Shown here: piece by piece, positions 1 through 6,333 of the stretch
Numbering within the stretch: position 1 is the stretch's first letter
Layout: each line of letters opens with the position of its first letter
Position numbers and translations under genes: made by a program
Notes under the pieces: generated by a model
The model's database searches: none
Told to the model about the DNA's origin: nothing
Seen by the model: only the letters and a program-made list of their open reading frames with translations
Origin: Gammaproteobacteria bacterium
Lineage (GTDB): Bacteria > Pseudomonadota > Gammaproteobacteria > Burkholderiales > Burkholderiaceae_E
Direction: 5' to 3'
DNA length: 10,947 nucleotides
Assembly (NCBI GenBank): GCA_030425615.1
Contig: JAUIAI010000030.1
Span: 1 to 10,947, forward strand

Positions 1-330
1 GGCGGCTCGCATCTGCTCACCCTCACCAGTCGGAACACGCGGCCCGGGGACGATTTCGAGGCCATGCTGGGCAAACTGGGCACCGGCCTGCTCGTCACCG
101 AACTGATGGGGCAGGGGGTCAACTACGTCACCGGTGACTACTCCCGGGGGGCCAGCGGCTACTGGGTCGAGAACGGCGAGATACGCCACCCGGTCGAGGA
201 GATCACCATCGCCGGCACGCTGCCGGAGATGTTCCGCGGAATCACCGCGGTGGGCGCGGATGTCCTGCAACGGGGTGGCAAGCGCTCGGGCTCGGTCCTG
301 ATCGGCGAAATGGCAGTGGCCGGGGCCTGA
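1..330 (+). CDS. pmbA: PmbA/TldE-family peptidase subunit, C-terminal part (5' end outside window)
   Basis: The open frame enters from the left edge and ends at TGA 328-330, giving the last 109 residues. The stretch GLLVTELMGQGVN, then VTGDYSRGASGYWVENG, PVEEITIAG, MFRGI and a closing SVLIGEM is the conserved C-terminus of PmbA (TldE). From family knowledge, PmbA/TldE partners the zinc peptidase TldD. The TldD/E complex trims unfolded or modified peptides, including microcin B17 precursor and the CcdA antitoxin, in the cytoplasm. The metal-binding HExxxH motif belongs to TldD and is not expected here. The gene ends 34 bases before greB on the same strand, so the two could be cotranscribed. 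TldD is related, but the VTGDYSRGA block and the ending favour PmbA. The N-terminal two-thirds cannot be assessed. Confidence 0.93.
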   Translation, partial: GGSHLLTLTSRNTRPGDDFEAMLGKLGTGLLVTELMGQGVNYVTGDYSRGASGYWVENGEIRHPVEEITIAGTLPEMFRGITAVGADVLQRGGKRSGSVLIGEMAVAGA

Positions 331-364
331 CGGCCGGGCAGGTTTCTTTCGGGGTCGCCACGCC

Positions 365-922
365 ATGAACAAGGCATTCGTTCGCGAGTCCGACCACGAC
401 GACGAGGACGACGGAGCGCCCGAGGCGCCCACGCTCCCGAGTGGTTTTCGCAACTACATTACGCCGGCCGGCCGCGATGCCCTGCGCAGCGAGCTGCTGG
501 ATCTCATCGATCGTCAGCGGCCGGAGGTGGTCGGAGTCGTGTCCTGGGCGGCTTCGAATGGTGACCGTTCCGAGAACGGCGATTACATCTACGGCAAGAA
601 GCGGCTGCGCGAGATCGACCGTCGCATCCGTTTCCTCACCAAGCGGCTCGAGTCCGCGGTGGTGGTGGATCCGGCCCTCCAGGAACAACGCGACAGGGTC
701 TTCTTCGGCGCGTGCGTGAGCTTCCTGCGCAACGGCGAAGGGCCGGAGGAGGTCACCATCGTGGGGGTGGACGAAGTGGATGCCCCGAGCCGGAGGGTCA
801 GCTGGATCGCGCCTGTCTCGAAGGCGCTGCTGCGCGCGACGCTCGGCGACGAGGTGGTCCTGCGTACCCCCGCAGGCGAGGATCTCCTGGAGATCGTCGA
901 GATCCACTACCCGCAGCCCTGA
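365..922 (+). CDS. greB: Transcription elongation factor GreB
   Basis: This 185-residue protein rescues backtracked RNA polymerase by inserting a coiled coil into the secondary channel and stimulating cleavage of the transcript 3' end. The sequence shows the MNKAFVRESD start common in GreB of many Beta- and Gammaproteobacteria and an acidic linker (about residues 10-20). The coiled coil follows at about 35-100, with its tip NGDRSENGDYIYGK holding acidic residues D67 and E70, which match the catalytic pair of Gre factors. RRIRFL and DRVFFG follow, then the C-terminal FKBP-like domain (about 110-183). The YIYGK motif separates GreB from GreA. It is longer than E. coli GreB (158 aa) mainly through the N-terminal acidic arm. 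The start is ATG 365 with only a weak GGGG-type ribosome site. It lies just after pmbA and converges on spoT, whose stop is 70 bases away. Confidence 0.96.
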   Translation: MNKAFVRESDHDDEDDGAPEAPTLPSGFRNYITPAGRDALRSELLDLIDRQRPEVVGVVSWAASNGDRSENGDYIYGKKRLREIDRRIRFLTKRLESAVVVDPALQEQRDRVFFGACVSFLRNGEGPEEVTIVGVDEVDAPSRRVSWIAPVSKALLRATLGDEVVLRTPAGEDLLEIVEIHYPQP

Positions 923-933
923 TCGCGCATCTG

Positions 934-952
934 CGTCGCCCCGCAGGCGGCG
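934..952. terminator. Hairpin between convergent greB and spoT, possible bidirectional terminator
   Basis: CGTCGCC (934-940) can pair with GGCGGCG (946-952) around a 5-base loop, giving seven pairs including one G-U. It lies in the 69-base gap between the greB stop and the spoT stop, where a shared terminator is expected. No T-run follows on either strand, so it is not a textbook intrinsic terminator. The gap also holds a 10-base direct repeat, CAGGCGGCGA, at 944-953 and 975-984. Confidence 0.3.
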
Positions 953-991
953 AGAATGCCGGACCGGCGCGTTCCAGGCGGCGAACCGGAT

Positions 992-3214
992 TCAGACGCG
1001 GCTGACGGTGTGCACGTCCGGCAGCCGGCGCAGGTTGCGCAGCAGCTGCGCCAGATGGGTTCGGTCGCGGACCTCGATCACGAATTCCAGGTGGCCGTCC
1101 TTGCCCTGCTCGTGCATGGCGACGTCACTGATGTTGGCGTCGCTGGCGGCGATCTCGGCGGCCACCTTGCCCAGCGTACCGCGGCCCGCGGTCACGCTGA
1201 GTTCGATGCGCGTGCGGAACACGCCTTCGAGCCGGTCGGACCAGTCCACGTCGATGAAGCGGTCCGCGTCGCGCTCGCGCTGACGCAGGGCGGTCTTGCA
1301 TCGGTTGCGATGCAGGGTGAGTCCGTGACCACCGCGCAGATGACCGATGATCTGGTCGCCCGGGATCGGCGAGCAGCAGGACGCATAGGTGACCGCGCTG
1401 CGTTCGTCGCCGCGGATGAGCACCGGCGCCAGGCGCGGCATGATGCGCGCGGCCTCGGGCTTGCCGCGCGCCAGCAGCGCGAGCGAACGTGCCTCGAGCG
1501 GGGCGAGACGCTTGCCGATGCCGATCTCGGCGTACAGTGAGAGGAGGTCGGCGGCGCCGCTGTCACGGGCCGAGCGCTCGGCCATTTCGGAATCGACGGC
1601 GTTCGCATCGATGCCGAGCGATGCAAGCGCCTGCTGGAACAGCCGGCGCCCGAGTGCCACGGACTCGTCGTAGCGCATCGTCTTGAGGAAGTGCCGGATC
1701 TCCGAGCGGGCCTTGCCGCTGCGCACGTAGGACAGCCAGACCGGCTGCGGGTGGGCGTTCTCGCTCGTGAGGATCTCGACCACGTCGCCACTGGACAGCG
1801 CCTCGTTCAGGCGGGCAGGCGCACCGTTGATTCTCGCGCCGACGGCCTTGTTGCCCACGTCGGTGTGCACCGAATAGGCGAAATCGAGGGCCGTGGCGTG
1901 ACGCGGCAGCGAGCGGATGTCGCCGACCGGGGTGAACACGTAGACTTCGTCCGGGAAAAGGTCGACCTTGACGTGATCCATGAACTCGAGCGGATCACCG
2001 GTGTTGTGCTCGATGTCGATCAGGGTCTTGAGCCAGGAGTGGGCGAGCTTCTGCAGATCGGAGAAGTCCTCCCCCTCGCTCTTGTAGAGCCAGTGCGCGG
2101 CCACGCCGCTCTCGGCGATTCGCTGCATCTCCTCGGTTCGGATCTGGAACTCGATGGGCATGTTGGAAGGGCCCATCAGCGAAGTGTGCAGGGACTGGTA
2201 ACCGTTTTCCTTGCCGAGCGCGATGTAGTCCTTGAAGCGACCGGGAATGGGCTTGAAGGTCATGTGCAGCGCACCCAGCGCCTTGTAGCAGTCCAGCACG
2301 GTCTCGACGATGATGCGTACGCCGTAGACGTCGTACACCTTGGAGAAGGGCAGCCGTTTCAGGCGCATCTTCTGGTAGATGGAGTACAGCGCCTTCTCAC
2401 GGGCGAAGACCTTGGCGTTCACGCCGGCCTTGGGCAGCGCTTTCTGGACGTCTGCATAGACCCGGGCGATGGTCTCGCGCCGGTTGCCACGCGCGGCACG
2501 CACCGCCTTGCTCAGGACCTCGAAGCGCTTCGGATACGCGGCGCGAAAGGAGAGATCGAGCAGTTCGCGGTAAAGCGTGTAAAGCCCGAGCCGGCTGGCA
2601 ATGGGTGCGTAGACCTGCAGGGTCTCGACGGCGATGCGCCGGCGCTTGGCCGGCGGGAGCACTTCGATCGTGCGCATGTTGTGCAGACGATCGGCGAGCT
2701 TGATGAGGATGACCCGCGCGTCGCGCGCCATCGCGAGCAGCATCTTGCGAAAGCTCTCTGCCTGACGGGCCTCCCGCGAATCGATGCTGACGCGATCCAG
2801 CTTGGACAGTCCGTCGACGATCTCGGAGACCTGCGAACCGAAACGCTCGTGGACGTCCTGCTTCGAGACCGATGTGTCCTCGACCGTGTCGTGCAGCAGC
2901 GCGGCCATGATCGACTCGGCGTCGAGCTTCCAGCCGGCGCAGATCTCCGCGACGGCGATGGGATGCGAGATGTAGGGTTCACCGCTGGAGCGGAACTGGC
3001 CGAGGTGGGCCTCGTCTCCGAAACGGTAGGCGTCGCGGATGCGTCGCTGATCTTCCTCCCCGAGGTAGCTCGCGACCGTGTCCATCAGGGTCGCCAGCGT
3101 GGCGACCTGGGTGCTCTCGGGGAGCGCGGTGTAGATGACCGCCACGCCCGCGGGCGTGGAGTCGGGTTCGGCCGCCAGCGCGGCCGCGTGGACCTGTGGG
3201 TCGGGGGTGTTCAA
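992..3214 (-). CDS. spoT: Bifunctional (p)ppGpp synthetase/hydrolase SpoT
   Basis: This 740-residue RelA/SpoT homologue makes and degrades the alarmone (p)ppGpp. The N-terminal HD hydrolase domain has H84 (YISHPIAV), H108-D109 (LLHDTVEDT) and D175 (KLADRLHNMRT), so hydrolysis should be intact. The synthetase domain (about 265-380) carries YDVYGVRIIV, RFKD at 326-329, GYQSLHT and EFQIRT. RxKD is the variant known from bifunctional enzymes, as opposed to ExDD in RelA. A TGS domain (about 420-483), a Cys-rich zinc-finger-like segment (C613, C614, H635, C639) and a C-terminal ACT domain (about 668-740) complete the family layout. The reading begins at TTG 3214, overlapping the rpoZ stop as TTGA, which suggests translational coupling. 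No good ribosome site is visible. Compared with E. coli SpoT this start adds about 36 residues, so GTG at codon 24 or ATG at codon 44 remain possible. Confidence 0.96.
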   Translation of the reverse strand: MNTPDPQVHAAALAAEPDSTPAGVAVIYTALPESTQVATLATLMDTVASYLGEEDQRRIRDAYRFGDEAHLGQFRSSGEPYISHPIAVAEICAGWKLDAESIMAALLHDTVEDTSVSKQDVHERFGSQVSEIVDGLSKLDRVSIDSREARQAESFRKMLLAMARDARVILIKLADRLHNMRTIEVLPPAKRRRIAVETLQVYAPIASRLGLYTLYRELLDLSFRAAYPKRFEVLSKAVRAARGNRRETIARVYADVQKALPKAGVNAKVFAREKALYSIYQKMRLKRLPFSKVYDVYGVRIIVETVLDCYKALGALHMTFKPIPGRFKDYIALGKENGYQSLHTSLMGPSNMPIEFQIRTEEMQRIAESGVAAHWLYKSEGEDFSDLQKLAHSWLKTLIDIEHNTGDPLEFMDHVKVDLFPDEVYVFTPVGDIRSLPRHATALDFAYSVHTDVGNKAVGARINGAPARLNEALSSGDVVEILTSENAHPQPVWLSYVRSGKARSEIRHFLKTMRYDESVALGRRLFQQALASLGIDANAVDSEMAERSARDSGAADLLSLYAEIGIGKRLAPLEARSLALLARGKPEAARIMPRLAPVLIRGDERSAVTYASCCSPIPGDQIIGHLRGGHGLTLHRNRCKTALRQRERDADRFIDVDWSDRLEGVFRTRIELSVTAGRGTLGKVAAEIAASDANISDVAMHEQGKDGHLEFVIEVRDRTHLAQLLRNLRRLPDVHTVSRV

Positions 3215-3414
3215 GTCGGGACGCGGCGCAACATCTCCCGGCCGATCTCACCCGCGGCGATCTCTCGCAGCGCGGTCACCGTGGGCTTGTCCTTGGCGTC
3301 GATACGCGGTGTGTGGCCCTGCGCCAGCATACGGGCGCGATAGGTCGCCGCGAGCGTGAGCTCGAAACGGTTGGGGATCTGCTGGAGACAGTCTTCTACG
3401 GTGATTCGGGCCAT
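3211..3414 (-). CDS. rpoZ: DNA-directed RNA polymerase omega subunit (short form)
   Basis: The 67-residue product starts MARITVEDCLQQIPNRFEL and contains the hallmark KPTVTALREIAAG. Both are diagnostic for omega, which chaperones assembly of the beta' subunit and, in Proteobacteria, forms part of a ppGpp-binding site on RNA polymerase. It is shorter than E. coli omega (91 aa): it keeps the conserved core but stops soon after the REIAAGEIG helix. No frameshift is evident, and the stop TGA (3213-3211) overlaps the TTG start of spoT, so the short end looks natural. The start is ATG 3414 with a weak ribosome site. It is separated from gmk by 119 bases that contain a possible attenuator. The gene order gmk-rpoZ-spoT is the classic gammaproteobacterial one and links the ppGpp enzyme to its polymerase target. 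Confidence 0.95.
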   Translation of the reverse strand: MARITVEDCLQQIPNRFELTLAATYRARMLAQGHTPRIDAKDKPTVTALREIAAGEIGREMLRRVPT

Positions 3415-3446
3415 GTCGGGATGATCGGATGGAAGAGGGAACGACG

Positions 3447-3470
3447 CAACAAATCCACGCAGTCGCGTGG
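3447..3470 (-). terminator. Hairpin plus T-rich run between gmk and rpoZ, possible attenuator
   Basis: On the minus strand CCACGC (3470-3465) pairs perfectly with GCGTGG (3460-3455) around the loop GACT. ATTTGTTG (3454-3447) follows. A six-pair GC-rich stem before a short, interrupted T-run resembles a weak intrinsic terminator. It sits 33 bases before the rpoZ ATG, so it would partly separate yicC-gmk from rpoZ-spoT expression. The T-run is poor, so leaky termination is the most that can be inferred. Confidence 0.4.
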
Positions 3471-3533
3471 GATGAACGGCTGAAAGTCCGGGCAGTGCGA
3501 CGCCCGCTCGCGGCGGACGACCTGACCCGGGAA

Positions 3534-4181
3534 TCAGTTCGGACGGATGCCGAGTTGCTCGAACAACGCCGTGTGACGGGCGTACTGGCGCGCGAACCGG
3601 GTGCGGGCTCCGGTGATCACCGCGCTCAATTCTTGTAGGGCACTTGCAAAGTCTTGATTAATAATAACATATTCGAAGCGATTCGCCTCCTGCAATTCCC
3701 GCGCGGCAGCACGCACGCGACGCTCGATGGTCTCCTCGGGATCCTGACCCCGGCGACGCAGGCGCATGCGGAGTTCTTCGATCGACGGCGGCAGGATGAA
3801 CACGCCCACGGCCTCCGGAATCTGGCGCGTGACCTGCTCGGCGCCCTGCCAGTCGATCTCGAGCAGGATGTCGTCGCCGTCGGCCATGCGTTGCAGGATC
3901 CAGGCGCGTGAGGTGCCGTACAGGTTGCCGTGTACCTCGGCCCACTCGAGGAACTCGCCGGCCTCCCGGCGGCGCTCGAATTCGGCCCGGTCGACGAAGA
4001 CGTAGTCGCGCCCGTCGACCTCGCCCTCGCGCGGAGCCCGGGTCGTGAACGAGACGGACAACTGGAGGCCGGCGTGGTGATCGAGCAGGGCGCGAACGAG
4101 CGATGTCTTGCCCGCCCCCGAGGGAGCGACCACGATGAACAGGCTGCCTGCGCGCGGCGAAGGAGGCGGGGATGGGCTCAT
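3534..4181 (-). CDS. gmk: Guanylate kinase
   Basis: This 215-residue enzyme phosphorylates GMP to GDP with ATP, feeding GTP and (p)ppGpp synthesis in the cytoplasm. The P-loop is APSGAGKTS (19-27, K25). The GMP-binding segment includes SFTTRAPREGE (44-54), GRDY (57-60) and HGNLYGT (84-90). The nucleotide-binding core has DIDWQG-type residues (109-113), the lid region RRRGQDPEETIERR (142-155), and FEYVIIN (169-175). The length is close to E. coli Gmk (207 aa), with a proline-rich N-terminal tail. The ATG at 4181-4179 overlaps the yicC stop as ATGA, so translation is probably coupled. One stretch, roughly residues 168-187 (about 3620-3680), uses AT-rich codons unlike the rest of the gene. The neighbouring spoT consumes GTP/GDP, which makes the operon coherent. 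Confidence 0.97.
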   Translation of the reverse strand: MSPSPPPSPRAGSLFIVVAPSGAGKTSLVRALLDHHAGLQLSVSFTTRAPREGEVDGRDYVFVDRAEFERRREAGEFLEWAEVHGNLYGTSRAWILQRMADGDDILLEIDWQGAEQVTRQIPEAVGVFILPPSIEELRMRLRRRGQDPEETIERRVRAAARELQEANRFEYVIINQDFASALQELSAVITGARTRFARQYARHTALFEQLGIRPN

Positions 4182-5095
4182 TCGAGATTCTGGATCTGTT
4201 CCCGGATCTGCTCGATCAGAACCTTCAGTTCCACCGCCGCGCGCGCGATTTCGAGCCCGGCCGCCTTCGAGGCCAGGGTGTTCGCCTCGCGATTGAGCTC
4301 CTGCGTCAGGAAGTCCAGCCGTTTGCCGACGGGACCCGAACCCTCGAGTCGCTGGTGGAACTCCTGGACGTGGCTGCGCAGGCGGTCGAGCTCCTCGGCC
4401 GTGTCGGTTCGCAGGCCGTAAGCGGCCACCTCCTGGCGTACCCGCACCATGACTTCCTCCGCGGGGATGCGATCCGCGCCCTCGGTCAGGCCGAGGGCCT
4501 GTTCGATCCGTTCCACGAGCCGGGTCTGGAAGCGCTCGAGCAGCTCGGGTGCGGCGGCGCTTAGCGCCCGGGCGGAGGCGTCGATGGCGTCGAGGCGCGT
4601 CTGCAGCAGCCGGACCAGGCGGTCGCCCTCGTTGCGGCGGGCTTCCAGGAACTGCCCGAGGGCCTCCTCGAGGGCGTCGAGCAACGGCGCGCGCAGCGTT
4701 TCGGTCTCGATGGGGCGGGCGAACAGGCCGGGGGTGGTCAGAAGATCCGTGACGCTCGGCGGCGTGGTGTCGGGCATCGCGCGACGCAGCGCCTCGATGT
4801 GGTTCACGAGGCGGGCGAGAACGTCCGGGTCAGGCGCATCCAGCTGGGGTGCGCGGTCGCGATCGAGCGTGATCCGGCACTCGACCTTGCCGCGCTCGAC
4901 CGCGCGACGCACGCGATCCCGCACGACGGTCTCGAAGGGGCGCAGCTCGTCAGGCATGCGCACCGTGAGATCGAGGAATCGCCCGTTGACGCCCCGCAGC
5001 TCCACGTGCACCGGCAGAGGCTCGTCGCGTGAGGCCGAGCCGTAGCCGGTCATGCTCTGCACGGGACGTGTTGCCAATTGAGGATCCTGCTTCAT
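4178..5095 (-). CDS. yicC: YicC-family endoribonuclease
   Basis: The 305-residue protein has the YicC_N signature SMTGYGSASRD (14-24) and VNGRFLDLTVRMP (36-48), followed by RGKVECRI (68-75). The C-terminal DUF1732 block runs GKRLDFLTQELNREANTLASK (257-277) to the ending ELKVLIEQIREQIQNLE. From published family work, E. coli YicC is an RNA endonuclease linked to small-RNA decay; this is taken from the family and is not shown by the sequence. The first start (5095) puts 14 residues before the usual MTGYG, while the typical protein has only about three there, so ATG 5053 is an alternative. A partial GGAT ribosome site favours 5095. It is the first gene of the minus-strand operon yicC-gmk-rpoZ-spoT and is transcribed away from the kinase. 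In E. coli yicC lies next to rph, and here rph is four genes away. Confidence 0.94.
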   Translation of the reverse strand: MKQDPQLATRPVQSMTGYGSASRDEPLPVHVELRGVNGRFLDLTVRMPDELRPFETVVRDRVRRAVERGKVECRITLDRDRAPQLDAPDPDVLARLVNHIEALRRAMPDTTPPSVTDLLTTPGLFARPIETETLRAPLLDALEEALGQFLEARRNEGDRLVRLLQTRLDAIDASARALSAAAPELLERFQTRLVERIEQALGLTEGADRIPAEEVMVRVRQEVAAYGLRTDTAEELDRLRSHVQEFHQRLEGSGPVGKRLDFLTQELNREANTLASKAAGLEIARAAVELKVLIEQIREQIQNLE

Positions 5096-5120
5096 GCCAT
5101 CCGCGTGCGCGCAGCCAATG

Positions 5121-5149
5121 ATCGTAGAATCATGTTAACGACGTGTCCC
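5121..5149 (-). promoter_or_regulatory. Possible sigma70-type promoter for yicC-gmk-rpoZ-spoT
   Basis: Read on the minus strand, GGGACA (5149-5144) and TACGAT (5126-5121) are separated by 17 bases. Each matches the -35 or -10 consensus at four of six positions. The start would fall about 20 bases before the yicC ATG. This is the most AT-rich part of the divergent gap. It also holds the inverted repeat ATGAT/ATCAT (5118-5122, 5129-5133) and GTTAAC (5134-5139). The assignment is by eye and weak. Confidence 0.3.
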
Positions 5150-5161
5150 CGTGCTTGCCGA

Positions 5162-5175
5162 GCCGGATATCCGGC
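5162..5175. repeat. 14-bp perfect palindrome in the yicC-kinase divergent gap
   Basis: GCCGGATATCCGGC is a perfect palindrome without a spacer. It lies 48 bases before the kinase ATG and 67 bases from the yicC ATG, a place where an operator for either gene could sit. No regulator family is recognised from it, and a GC-rich palindrome of this size can arise by chance. Confidence 0.45.
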
Positions 5176-5222
5176 AGACCGATCGAACGGTCTATACGGG
5201 CGGACGCGCAGAAGACTGCTGC

Positions 5223-6314
5223 ATGGGAACCCAGAAAAACGCCGCACTGCCCGATGGCCTGGAGTTACACGGCTATCGTATCGTACGAAAGATCGCCAGC
5301 GGCGGCTTTTCGATCGTCTATCTCGCCGAAGACGACAAGGGCACGCCCTACGCGATCAAGGAGTACCTGCCGAGCAATCTCGTCACCCGTCACGAGGGTG
5401 AGTTCGTGCCCGTGGTCGACTCCAAGCACCAGGCCACGTTCCGCAACGGCCTGAAGTGCTTCTTCGAGGAAGGTCGCACGCTGGCGCGCATCTTTCACCC
5501 GAATGTCGTGCGCGTGGTTAACTTCTTTCGCGCGCACGAGACCGTCTACATGGTCATGGCGTTCGAGCAGGGCCGCAGCCTGCAGGAGATCGTCCTTCGC
5601 TACCGCAAGGTGCGTCGCGACGCCGAGGCCGCGATCGCCGCCGCCGAGAAGGCGGGCGGAGACCCGGGGCGGGCGCGCGGCCTGAGACTGCGCAAACCCC
5701 CGGTGCCGACGCTGCCGGCCGGTGTCCTGCCCGAACGGCACGTGCTGCACGTCTTCAATCTCGTGATGAACGGCCTGCGCGAGGTTCATGCGAACCGTTT
5801 GCTGCATCTGGATCTGAAACCGGCGAACATCTACCTGCGCATGGACGGCACGCCGCTGCTGCTCGATTTCGGCGCGGCGCGCCGGGCGCTGGACGACGAT
5901 CTGCCCAAACTGTTCCCGATGTACACCCCGGGTTTCGCGGCGCCCGAACTGCACCGGCGCGACAGCGCGCTCGGGCCCTGGACCGACATCTACGGCCTCG
6001 GGACCAGCATGTATGCCTGCATGGCCGGCAAGCCGCCGCAACCGGCGGACAAACGCGAAACCGCCGACGAACTGCTCGGCGCCATCGAAGCGCTGGCCGG
6101 AGACTATTCTCCGGCGCTGCTGGACATCGTCGTCTGGTGCGTGAAGCTCGATCCGGTTGAGCGGCCGCAGAGCGTGTTCGCATTGCAGCGGGCGTTGCGC
6201 GCGATCGAGGTGCCGCCGGCGCCGCGTGGGCGCTGGCCGCGCTGGATGAGCCGCCTCGGCAAGGGCGCACCCCAGGACGATAGGCATCACAGCCTGATCG
6301 TGCCGAACAACTGA
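5223..6314 (+). CDS. Hanks-type Ser/Thr protein kinase, soluble, with insert after the hinge
   Basis: This 363-residue protein has a complete kinase fold. It has a glycine-rich loop IASGGFSIVY (24-33), catalytic lysine K46 (YAIKEYLP), the helix-C glutamate near E83, catalytic loop HLDLKPAN (195-202, D197), DFG (215-217), APE (240-242), and D255 in the helix-F segment. The GGFxIxYLAxD...KEYLP pattern fits a bacterial PknB-like family often paired with PP2C phosphatases. The HRD arginine is leucine, making it a non-RD kinase. Between the hinge (about 120) and helix E (about 172) lies a charged, Ala/Arg-rich insert (about 128-168). The C-terminus (about 332-350) is basic with tryptophans, and no membrane span or extracellular sensor is seen. 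ATG 5223 begins shortly before the domain with an AGAAG ribosome site eight bases away. GTG 5151 is in frame but has no ribosome site. The phosphatase gene starts 19 bases downstream. Substrates are unknown. Confidence 0.93.
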   Translation: MGTQKNAALPDGLELHGYRIVRKIASGGFSIVYLAEDDKGTPYAIKEYLPSNLVTRHEGEFVPVVDSKHQATFRNGLKCFFEEGRTLARIFHPNVVRVVNFFRAHETVYMVMAFEQGRSLQEIVLRYRKVRRDAEAAIAAAEKAGGDPGRARGLRLRKPPVPTLPAGVLPERHVLHVFNLVMNGLREVHANRLLHLDLKPANIYLRMDGTPLLLDFGAARRALDDDLPKLFPMYTPGFAAPELHRRDSALGPWTDIYGLGTSMYACMAGKPPQPADKRETADELLGAIEALAGDYSPALLDIVVWCVKLDPVERPQSVFALQRALRAIEVPPAPRGRWPRWMSRLGKGAPQDDRHHSLIVPNN

Positions 6315-6333
6315 GCAAGCGGGGCGGCCCCAC

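Noticed and set aside
242..907. A 221-codon open frame on the minus strand opposite greB
   Set aside because: Shadow of greB, which has clear family motifs on the other strand.
1691..3343. A 550-codon open frame on the plus strand opposite spoT and rpoZ
   Set aside because: The complement of well-conserved SpoT and omega codons; no motif of its own and it runs past the spoT-rpoZ junction.
5151..5222. GTG 5151 as the kinase start, adding 24 residues
   Set aside because: No ribosome site before it, and the added residues have no family likeness. ATG 5223 starts just before the kinase domain.
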